NCBI GenBank assembly: GCA_024709705.1
Contig: JANJWE010000329.1
Coordinates: 1 to 11,856, forward strand
From: Flavobacterium sp.
Lineage (GTDB): Bacteria; Bacteroidota; Bacteroidia; Flavobacteriales; Flavobacteriaceae
Length of the DNA stretch: 11,856 bases
Direction of reading: 5' to 3'
In this document: positions 1 to 6,155 of the stretch, piece by piece
How the letters are laid out: each line of letters opens with the position of its first letter
Numbering within the stretch: the first letter of the stretch is position 1
The notes under the pieces: generated by a model
Told to the model about the DNA's origin: nothing
Database searches by the model: none
Seen by the model: the letters and a program-made list of their open reading frames with translations, nothing else
Program-made: the position numbers and the translations under genes

Positions 1-376
1 GGGATGTGGAGGTGAAATTTTTATTTTTGATATGGGAGAGCCCGTTAAAATCATTGATTTAGCCAAAAAAATGATTCGTTTAGCAGGTTATATTCCAGAT
101 AGAGATATAAAAATAAAAATTGTAGGTTTAAGACCCGGAGAAAAATTATTTGAAGAACTTCTCAATAATACAGCTAAAAATTTGGCTACACATAATGAAA
201 AAATTATGATTGCCGAAGAGGTTTGTGAAGATCATGAAGTTGTAGCTGATTTAATTGAAGATTTAATTATTTCTGCCCATTTAAAGTCGAATCAGACTAT
301 AGTATCGAAAATGAAAAAAATTGTTCCTGAGTTCAAAAGTATGAATTCTGTATTTCAAGAACTCGATATTCGATAA
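1..376 (+). CDS. CapD/FlaA1-family nucleotide-sugar 4,6-dehydratase, C-terminal part (5' end outside window)
   Basis: The reading frame is open from base 2 and ends at TAA 374-376, giving the last 124 residues of a protein that begins upstream. The visible start GGEIFIFDMGEPVKI and the later GLRPGEKLFEELL are the hallmark C-terminal motifs of membrane-bound CapD/FlaA1/WbpM-type UDP-sugar dehydratases/epimerases. These convert UDP-GlcNAc-type sugars to 4-keto-6-deoxy intermediates for capsule, O-antigen or other glycans. The Rossmann NAD-binding domain and any N-terminal membrane helices lie outside the window, so substrate and exact reaction cannot be judged. An ATG at base 32 is internal to the conserved motif and is not the true start. 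Its place 57 nt before the polysaccharide export genes supports a role in surface polysaccharide precursor synthesis. Family assignment is confident; the specific sugar is unknown. Confidence 0.88.
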   Translation, partial: GCGGEIFIFDMGEPVKIIDLAKKMIRLAGYIPDRDIKIKIVGLRPGEKLFEELLNNTAKNLATHNEKIMIAEEVCEDHEVVADLIEDLIISAHLKSNQTIVSKMKKIVPEFKSMNSVFQELDIR

Positions 377-379
377 TCA

Positions 380-408
380 TTGCATATTAACAATTAAAAC
401 TATATTTG
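380..408 (+). promoter_or_regulatory. Bacteroidota-type promoter before the wza-wzc pair
   Basis: TATATTTG at 401-408 matches the Bacteroidota -7 consensus TAnnTTTG exactly. TTG at 380-382, 18 nt upstream, is a partial match to the -33 TTTG element. A start of transcription near 414-416 would leave a leader of about 20 nt before the ATG at 434. The site lies in the 57-nt gap between the dehydratase gene and the export lipoprotein gene, so the latter pair could be expressed independently. Motif match only. Confidence 0.5.
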
Positions 409-433
409 CCCAAAATACTAACCAAATATTTTC

Positions 434-1201
434 ATGAAAAATAATTCTCTATTCCTCATTCTATTTGCAAGTGTTCTTTTTTCCTGTGTACCAGCAAAGG
501 ATGTAGTTTATTTTCAAGGTATTGATAATGCGAATTCTTCGACTTCTGTTAATTATGAACCTGTTATAAAAGCCGATGATATTTTATATATAAATGTTTC
601 AACATTAGATCCCAAGGCAGCAGAACCTTTCAATCTAGGGAATACTGAAGGTCAAGGTACTGGCGGAGCCGGAGGAGGTGTACAATTACAAAGATTGACT
701 TACTTGGTTAAAAATGACGGAACCATTCAGTTTCCCGTTTTGGGTACTCTTAAAGTTGGAGGTTTGACTAAAGCCGAAGTAACCCATTTGGTATCATCCC
801 GAATTTCAGAATTTGTAAAAGACGCGGTTATAAATATCCGAATAATGAATTTTAAAATTTCGGTTCTAGGTGAGGTAAATTCTCCGGGTTCTTTTGTCAT
901 AACCAATGAAAGAATTACAATTCCGGAAGCTTTGGCGTTAGCCGGAGATATGACGTTGTTTGGTAAAAGAGAAAATATCTTATTAATCAGAGAAGTACAA
1001 GGGGTCAAATCAACTTTAAGACTGGATATGACTAATCCCGAAATTATAAACTCGCCCTATTATTATTTAACGCAAAACGATGTGTTGTACATAGAACCCA
1101 ATAAACGTAAAATAAATTCAACTGCAATAGGTCCGAACATCTTGGCAGGAATTTCTATTTTAGGTTTTGCTATAACTACAGTGCTTTTGTTAACCAAGTA
1201 A
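434..1201 (+). CDS. wza: Wza-like polysaccharide export outer-membrane lipoprotein
   Basis: 255 residues. Residues 1-17 form a type II signal peptide, and the lipobox LFSC puts the lipidated cysteine at Cys18. A polysaccharide-export domain (about residues 43-135, with a glycine-rich loop near 70-82) precedes a SLBB domain (about 139-190, containing SVLGEVNSPGSF). A strongly hydrophobic segment, about 232-254, ends the protein. In Wza of Escherichia coli the C-terminal helix builds the alpha-helical outer-membrane pore; the terminal hydrophobic segment here may do the same, which is inference. It is shorter than E. coli Wza (about 380 aa), consistent with fewer SLBB repeats, as I recall is usual in Bacteroidota. 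The kinase/co-polymerase gene follows after 6 nt, the usual export partner. The ATG at 434 is the only start giving the signal peptide. Confidence 0.9.
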   Translation: MKNNSLFLILFASVLFSCVPAKDVVYFQGIDNANSSTSVNYEPVIKADDILYINVSTLDPKAAEPFNLGNTEGQGTGGAGGGVQLQRLTYLVKNDGTIQFPVLGTLKVGGLTKAEVTHLVSSRISEFVKDAVINIRIMNFKISVLGEVNSPGSFVITNERITIPEALALAGDMTLFGKRENILLIREVQGVKSTLRLDMTNPEIINSPYYYLTQNDVLYIEPNKRKINSTAIGPNILAGISILGFAITTVLLLTK

Positions 1202-1207
1202 TTTCTC

Positions 1208-3589
1208 ATGCAAAATAGTAATCCTATTAAAGAAACTTCGGAAATCATTGATTCCAAAATAAATTTATCTGAACAAATCTTTCGATATCTCAAAAATTGG
1301 AAATGGTTTGTTTTAAGTGTTTTTTTATGTTTGTCAATTGCCTATATATATTTGAGATATCAAATAACACAGTATGGTTTAACTACAACTATACTTATTA
1401 AAGATGACAAAAAAGGAGGAGCTTCTGAGTTAGACGCCTTTAGCGATTTGGGTGTTTTAGGAGTCAAAAAAAGTAATTTGGAAAATGAAATTCAAATTTT
1501 AAAGTCCAGAACTTTATCTCAAAATATCATCAAAGAACTTCGTTTTAATGTTTCTTTTTTTGCTGAAGGAAGAATAATTACACCTGAGCTTTACCACAAT
1601 TCGCCCATAAATATTGAGTTTGAAAAAGACAGTTCTGCGTTTGTGAATTCAAGTGCTACTTTTTACTACAGCCCAATTGATCAGGATTTCTTTGAATTAG
1701 CCGATGCTAACAAGGAGAATGTAAAAAAATATAAGTTCGGTTCTTTTTTTGAGACCAAATTGGGTAAAATGAGAGTTGTAAAAACTGCCAAACATGCTAA
1801 AAATGATAATACTATAATTATAAAAATAGCTCCTATCAATGCTGTCGCGGCCTCATATCAGGGGAACCTCAAAGTAGCACAAATGGGTGATCAAACCAGC
1901 ATTATTCAATTATCTGTTGTTGACCCTTTACCTCAAAAGGGAATTGATTTTCTAAATACCGTTGTTTTAAAGTTCAATCAAGATGCATTGGCCGACAAAA
2001 ATCTTATTGCCAAAAATACTCAAGATTTTATTGATGAAAGACTCGGTATAATCACAGGAGAACTTGATACCGTTGAACGGTATGCTGAACGTTTTAAGAA
2101 AGAAAATAGATTAACAGACTTAACTTCAGATGCCGGTTTAAATTTATCAACATCATCAGAATATGAAAAAGCAATTGTAGAGAATGGTAAGGAACTTAAA
2201 GTGATTGAATTTATGCTTAATTCAATTGCCAATTCAACACTAGATCAAACCATACCCTCAAACATTATTCCAAGTGGAGGATCGGCTACTTTAATTAATG
2301 AGCATAATGTTTTGGTTTTAGAACGTTTGAGATTTTTAAAAAATGTTTCACCAAGCCATCCTTCCATAGCTTCTTTTGACCAACAAATATTGGGTTATAA
2401 AAACAATATTAAGGAAAGTTTAAAAAACCTTAAAAATTCATTGCTAATTGAGAAAGGGCAGTTGCAAACACAAGAGTCTAAGTACAACTCCAAAGTTACT
2501 CAAGTTCCTACTTTGGACCGAAAGTTTCGAACCATTGATAGACAACAAAATATTAAAGAAGCTCTTTATCTTTATTTAAGACAAAAACAAGAAGAAACAG
2601 CTATTTCTTTAGCGGTCACTTCACCCAAAGCTAAGGTAATTGATGCCGCTTATTCTATCGGAGTCGTAGCTCCAAACAAATCGAATATTTATCTAATAGC
2701 CTTATTCATTGGTTTATTTATTCCACTCTCTATTATTTATATTATACAACTTTTAGATACAAAAATCCATTCTAGAAACGATCTTGAAAAGTACTTAAAC
2801 TTGCCATTTTTGGGTGATATACCCTTGTCTGAATCCAGTGATGAAGTAATGACATCTGAAAGTAGATCTAGTACTGCTGAGTCATTTCGTATATTGTTGA
2901 CCAATTTGGATTTTATGTTAGCCAATACAACTCATAACAAGGCTAAAACAATATTCGTAACTTCAACTATACCCAAAGAAGGAAAAACCTTTATTGCTGT
3001 GAATATTGCCAGTACCCTGGCTTTGTATGGTAAAAAAGTGTTACTCATCGGAATGGATTTAAGACATCCCAAAATTGCCGAGTATATTACTATCGAAAAC
3101 AATGTCGGTTTGAGTAATTACCTTTCAAGTGATAAATTAAGCGTGACTGACATTATTCATAAACAACCCGGCTCAAAAGATTTTTGGGTAATGCCTTCCG
3201 GAATTATTCCACCAAATCCTGCCGAACTATTAAATACAGAAAAAATTGCAGATTTGTTTGAAACTCTTAAAGATCAATATGACTATATAGTGGTTGATAC
3301 CGCTCCGGTTAGTTTAGTAACCGATACATTATTGGTTAGTAAGTTTGCCGATGTCTTTATTTATATAGTTAGGGCTAATTACCTTAAAAAGCATTCACTA
3401 GTAATTCCGAAATCTTTACATAAGGAAAATAAATTACCCAATATGGCTCTAATTTTGAATGGTACCGACCCACAAAAAACTTACGGTTATGGTTATGGCT
3501 ATGGCTATGGTTACGGCTACGGTTATGGGTATGGTGTAGAATTAGATAAGTCTGCAGAACCTTGGTACAAAAGATGGCTAAAACGTTAG
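1208..3589 (+). CDS. wzc: Wzc-like polysaccharide co-polymerase with bacterial tyrosine kinase domain
   Basis: 793 residues. It couples chain polymerisation and export of surface polysaccharide to tyrosine autophosphorylation at the inner membrane. Layout: cytoplasmic N-terminus; membrane helix about 33-52; long periplasmic Wzz-type region with coiled-coil-like helices (about 270-470); second helix about 494-514; cytoplasmic BY-kinase domain. In the kinase, Walker A is STIPKEGKT (Lys593), Walker A' is LLIGMDLR (Asp617), and Walker B is IVVDTAP (Asp697). The oligomerisation motif ESFRILL (558-564) departs from EX2RX2R, and A' has Gly615 where Asp is usual. The C-terminus carries nine Tyr-Gly repeats (759-776), the expected site of autophosphorylation. 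It starts 6 nt after wza and is surely cotranscribed. Its stop overlaps that of the convergent phosphatase gene, whose product is the expected antagonist. Confidence 0.93.
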   Translation: MQNSNPIKETSEIIDSKINLSEQIFRYLKNWKWFVLSVFLCLSIAYIYLRYQITQYGLTTTILIKDDKKGGASELDAFSDLGVLGVKKSNLENEIQILKSRTLSQNIIKELRFNVSFFAEGRIITPELYHNSPINIEFEKDSSAFVNSSATFYYSPIDQDFFELADANKENVKKYKFGSFFETKLGKMRVVKTAKHAKNDNTIIIKIAPINAVAASYQGNLKVAQMGDQTSIIQLSVVDPLPQKGIDFLNTVVLKFNQDALADKNLIAKNTQDFIDERLGIITGELDTVERYAERFKKENRLTDLTSDAGLNLSTSSEYEKAIVENGKELKVIEFMLNSIANSTLDQTIPSNIIPSGGSATLINEHNVLVLERLRFLKNVSPSHPSIASFDQQILGYKNNIKESLKNLKNSLLIEKGQLQTQESKYNSKVTQVPTLDRKFRTIDRQQNIKEALYLYLRQKQEETAISLAVTSPKAKVIDAAYSIGVVAPNKSNIYLIALFIGLFIPLSIIYIIQLLDTKIHSRNDLEKYLNLPFLGDIPLSESSDEVMTSESRSSTAESFRILLTNLDFMLANTTHNKAKTIFVTSTIPKEGKTFIAVNIASTLALYGKKVLLIGMDLRHPKIAEYITIENNVGLSNYLSSDKLSVTDIIHKQPGSKDFWVMPSGIIPPNPAELLNTEKIADLFETLKDQYDYIVVDTAPVSLVTDTLLVSKFADVFIYIVRANYLKKHSLVIPKSLHKENKLPNMALILNGTDPQKTYGYGYGYGYGYGYGYGYGVELDKSAEPWYKRWLKR
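3482..3535 (+). repeat. Nine in-frame hexanucleotide repeats encoding (Tyr-Gly)9
   Basis: Nine consecutive 6-nt units of the form TAY-GGN encode nine Tyr-Gly pairs at the C-terminal tail of the kinase (residues 759-776). The units are not identical: TAT and TAC, and GGT, GGC and GGG, are mixed. The array therefore keeps its protein sequence while its DNA has diverged. Unit length is a multiple of three, so gain or loss of units would keep the frame. Confidence 0.95.
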
Positions 3590-4323
3590 AATTTAAATAG
3601 CTTGTTGTTTTGTAAAGCAAGCTCAAGTGGTTCGATGGTCTTGATAGTTATGGGGTTGTAAAATGCTTCGGCATGTTTTTGATGATGAATATCTGAGCCT
3701 ACAAAGTCTATAAGATCGTGTTGGAGTAGTTTTTGAGCCAATTTTGAAACGATTTCTCCATAATATCCCGTAGTAGAAAGTAAATTTAACTGAAAAAGGC
3801 AACCTGCTTTTTTCAGTTTTTTGTATTCTTCAAAACGAGAATTAAAAAAAAGATAGCGTTCCGGGTGGGCTAATATTGGCTTGTAGCCGGCCACTTGAAC
3901 TTCATAAATAATATCATATAATTGAGCCGGTGGGGCTAAATAGGACATTTCTACCAACACATAAAAATCTTTTATTGTAAGCAACTTATTGGAGTGAATG
4001 TTTTGAAAAAATGAAGCATCCATCATGTATTCTGCGGCGGCATGAAAAGGAATGGAAAGCTTCGTTGTATCCAAGTGCTGTTTTACTTTTTCGGCTTCGG
4101 TGTTAATTTTTTCCGGGGTGTTGTTCCAAAGATTGGCTATTACATGGGGTGTTGTAATAATGTGTCCAAAACGCAACTTTTTCATCGCCTCAATAAGGTC
4201 TATTGTGTCTGCCAGTGATTTGGAGCCATCATCAATGCCCGGGATGAGATGCGAATGCATATCCGCAAAGTCATCGGGTATGAGTGAGTCTAGAGTGGGT
4301 TTCTTTTTTTTGAAAAAAATCAA
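3586..4323 (-). CDS. ywqE: PHP-family tyrosine-protein phosphatase (CpsB/YwqE/CapC type)
   Basis: 245 residues, the normal family length. Metal-dependent phosphotyrosine phosphatases of this PHP family dephosphorylate BY-kinases of capsule systems. Visible metal-site candidates in order are HSH (His23, His25) in the block HSHLIPGIDDGS, TTPH (His60), Glu98 in AAEY, HPERY (His153), and GSDIHH (Asp211, His213). It is cytoplasmic, with no signal peptide. The start is TTG at 4321-4323: no ATG lies between the upstream in-frame stop and Met22, and starting at Met22 would remove the conserved lead-in PTLDSLIPDDF that precedes the metal site. It lies 56 nt downstream of prfC on the same strand without an obvious terminator, so readthrough is likely. 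TATCTTTA in that gap is a 7-of-8 match to the -7 consensus and may give its own promoter. Its target is presumably the adjacent Wzc-like kinase (inference). Confidence 0.9.
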   Translation of the reverse strand: MIFFKKKKPTLDSLIPDDFADMHSHLIPGIDDGSKSLADTIDLIEAMKKLRFGHIITTPHVIANLWNNTPEKINTEAEKVKQHLDTTKLSIPFHAAAEYMMDASFFQNIHSNKLLTIKDFYVLVEMSYLAPPAQLYDIIYEVQVAGYKPILAHPERYLFFNSRFEEYKKLKKAGCLFQLNLLSTTGYYGEIVSKLAQKLLQHDLIDFVGSDIHHQKHAEAFYNPITIKTIEPLELALQNNKLFKF

Positions 4324-4379
4324 AGTAAACGGTTCAAATTAGCTAACAAATTAAAGTAAAGATAGTTAAAACCCTTTTT

Positions 4380-5969
4380 TTAATCCATTTCTGAGGTAAA
4401 AAATAGTTTTACGGTTGGAAATTTACTTTGGGTCATTTGAATGGTAAATTCAGAATCGGCTAGGAACACCAATTGTCCGTATTTGTCGTGAGCCAAAAAC
4501 TTTTGTTTGATTCGCTTAAACTCGGCAAACTCACTGTTTTTGGGGTCTTCCGGTTTTACCCAACAGGCTTTGTGTGCCGGAAAGTTTTCATAGTTGCATT
4601 TGGCTCCGTATTCGTGTTCCAAGCGGTATTGAATCACCTCATATTGAAGAGCTCCTACGGTACCTATAACTTTACGGTTGTTCATTTCCAAAGTAAAAAG
4701 CTGGGCCACACCTTCATCCATAAGTTGGTCAACCCCTTTTTCCAGTTGTTTGGATTTGAGGGGATCTGCGTTATTGATGTATCTGAAGTGTTCCGGCGAA
4801 AAACTGGGTATTCCTTTGAAGCTCATGAGTTCGCCCTCTGTGAGTGTATCTCCAATTTTGAAGTTTCCGGTATCGTGTAGTCCTACAATATCGCCGGGAT
4901 ATGAAATATCTACAATTTCTTTACGCTCGGCAAAAAAAGCGTTGGGGCTTGAAAATTTCAGAGCTTTGTTTAATCTAACGTGAGTATAGGGTTTGTTTCT
5001 TTCAAAAGTTCCCGATACAATTTTGACAAACGCCAAACGGTCGCGGTGTTTGGGGTCCATATTGGCGTGGATTTTAAAAACAAATCCCGACATTTTGGTT
5101 TCGGTGGGTTCTACCGTTCGGGAGTCTGAATCTTTGGGACGTGGAGAAGGAGCAATTTCGATGAAACAATCCAATAATTCGCGTACTCCAAAATTGTTTA
5201 AGGCTGAACCAAAGAATACCGGTTGCAGGGTTCCCTCCAGATATTCTTCTCTGGAAAAAGGGGGGTAGACTTCGTCTATTAATTCGAGTTCTTCTCTCAG
5301 TTTTTCGGCGGCTTTGCTACCAATAATTTTTTCCAGTTCGGGGTTGTGGATGTCAGAAAACGCAATAGTGTCTTCGATATTTTTACGACTGTCTCCACTG
5401 AAAATATTTATGTTTTTTTCCCACAGGTTATAAATACCTTGAAAATCATACCCCATTCCTATTGGGAAACTCAAGGGTGCTACCCGTAATTTTAGTTTTT
5501 TCTCCACTTCGTCCATCAGGTCAAAAGCGTCTTTTCCCTCACGATCCAATTTGTTTATAAAAACAATCATAGGGATATTTCGCATGCGGCAAACTTCAAC
5601 CAATTTTTCGGTTTGTTCTTCCACCCCTTTGGCTACGTCTATTACCACTATCACACTGTCTACAGCAGTTAAAGTTCTAAAAGTGTCTTCGGCAAAATCT
5701 TTGTGACCCGGTGTGTCTAATATGTTGATTTTTTTATCTTTATAATTAAAAGCCAACACCGATGTGGCAACAGATATACCTCTTTGGCGTTCGATTTCCA
5801 TAAAATCGGAAGTAGCTCCTTTCTTGATTTTATTGTTTTTTACGGCCCCGGCTTCTTGAATGGCACCACCAAAAAGCAGAAGTTTTTCGGTAAGTGTTGT
5901 TTTTCCGGCATCGGGATGCGAAATAATACCAAATGTGCGTCTTCTTTTAATTTCTTCTGTAAAACTCAT
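4380..5969 (-). CDS. prfC: Peptide chain release factor 3 (RF3), translational GTPase
   Basis: RF3 is a cytoplasmic GTPase that recycles RF1/RF2 from the ribosome after peptide release. I chose the ATG at 5967-5969, giving 529 aa, the same length as E. coli RF3. An in-frame ATG at 6011 would add 14 residues, but these are not RF3-like and would run across the promoter-like site. GTPase motifs are all present: G1 SHPDAGKTT (residues 17-25), switch I region near MEIERQRGIS, G3 DTPGHKDF, G4 NKLDRE, and FGSALNNFGV where RF3 proteins have a similar block. The remaining length carries the EF-Tu-like domain II and the RF3-specific C-terminal domain. Nothing is missing or broken. The phosphatase gene follows on the same strand after 56 nt; no functional tie between the two is known to me. 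Confidence 0.96.
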   Translation of the reverse strand: MSFTEEIKRRRTFGIISHPDAGKTTLTEKLLLFGGAIQEAGAVKNNKIKKGATSDFMEIERQRGISVATSVLAFNYKDKKINILDTPGHKDFAEDTFRTLTAVDSVIVVIDVAKGVEEQTEKLVEVCRMRNIPMIVFINKLDREGKDAFDLMDEVEKKLKLRVAPLSFPIGMGYDFQGIYNLWEKNINIFSGDSRKNIEDTIAFSDIHNPELEKIIGSKAAEKLREELELIDEVYPPFSREEYLEGTLQPVFFGSALNNFGVRELLDCFIEIAPSPRPKDSDSRTVEPTETKMSGFVFKIHANMDPKHRDRLAFVKIVSGTFERNKPYTHVRLNKALKFSSPNAFFAERKEIVDISYPGDIVGLHDTGNFKIGDTLTEGELMSFKGIPSFSPEHFRYINNADPLKSKQLEKGVDQLMDEGVAQLFTLEMNNRKVIGTVGALQYEVIQYRLEHEYGAKCNYENFPAHKACWVKPEDPKNSEFAEFKRIKQKFLAHDKYGQLVFLADSEFTIQMTQSKFPTVKLFFTSEMD

Positions 5970-5988
5970 AGCTCTTGTATAGGGTGTG

Positions 5989-6022
5989 CAAAAATAGTAT
6001 TTATTGCCCAAAAATGGGCAAA
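5989..6022 (-). promoter_or_regulatory. prfC: Bacteroidota-type promoter for prfC
   Basis: Read on the minus strand, TATTTTTG (plus positions 5989-5996) matches the -7 consensus TAnnTTTG exactly, and TTTG (6019-6022) lies 22 nt upstream, close to the usual 19-21. Transcription would begin near 5983, leaving a short leader before the ATG at 5969. This position also supports the 529-aa start, since the upstream ATG at 6011 would lie between the two promoter elements. Confidence 0.5.
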
Positions 6023-6056
6023 CTATTTTCGTTAATAAATTTTTGTTAATAGTTTG
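6004..6056. repeat. Two overlapping inverted repeats in the divergent promoter region
   Basis: TTGCCCA (6004-6010) and TGGGCAA (6015-6021) form a perfect 7-bp inverted repeat around AAAA. CAAACTATT (6019-6027) and AATAGTTTG (6048-6056) form a perfect 9-bp inverted repeat around 20 nt. The second shares bases 6019-6021 with the first. The first sits between the -33 and -7 elements proposed for prfC, and the second covers its -33 element, so operator sites or a leader structure are both possible. No U-tract follows either arm pair in a way that makes a classic terminator. Confidence 0.6.
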
Positions 6057-6064
6057 GGCTATAC

Positions 6065-6094
6065 TTGTATAATGTCTTTGAATTGTTAATTTTG
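6065..6094 (+). promoter_or_regulatory. Bacteroidota-type promoter for the chaperone-moxR operon
   Basis: TAATTTTG at 6087-6094 matches TAnnTTTG exactly. TTG at 6065-6067 is a near match to the -33 element with a 19-nt spacer. Transcription would start near 6100, leaving a leader of about 55 nt before the ATG at 6156. No other gene on the plus strand lies between, so this is the best candidate promoter of the 6156-11355 operon. Confidence 0.5.
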
Positions 6095-6155
6095 TGAGTT
6101 GCTAGGTCCATTAGGCCTTGCGTTGTTGTTTTGAATATAAACCTTATTTTAGCTT

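Noticed and set aside
3599..3623. Hairpin AGCTTG/CAAGCT just after the wzc stop as a terminator
   Set aside because: Only 6 bp with a 13-nt loop and no T-run, and it lies within the phosphatase coding sequence.
3384..3626. Minus-strand open frame with His/Asn/Ser-rich repeat
   Set aside because: It is the antisense of the Tyr-Gly repeat of the kinase and overlaps two well-supported genes; no independent support.
4473..4880. Plus-strand open frame of 135 codons inside prfC
   Set aside because: Antisense of conserved RF3 sequence, no domain or start context of its own.
5970..6011. 14-residue N-terminal extension of prfC from the ATG at 6011
   Set aside because: The extension is unlike RF3, the shorter form matches the E. 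coli length, and the longer start would lie upstream of the proposed -7 element.
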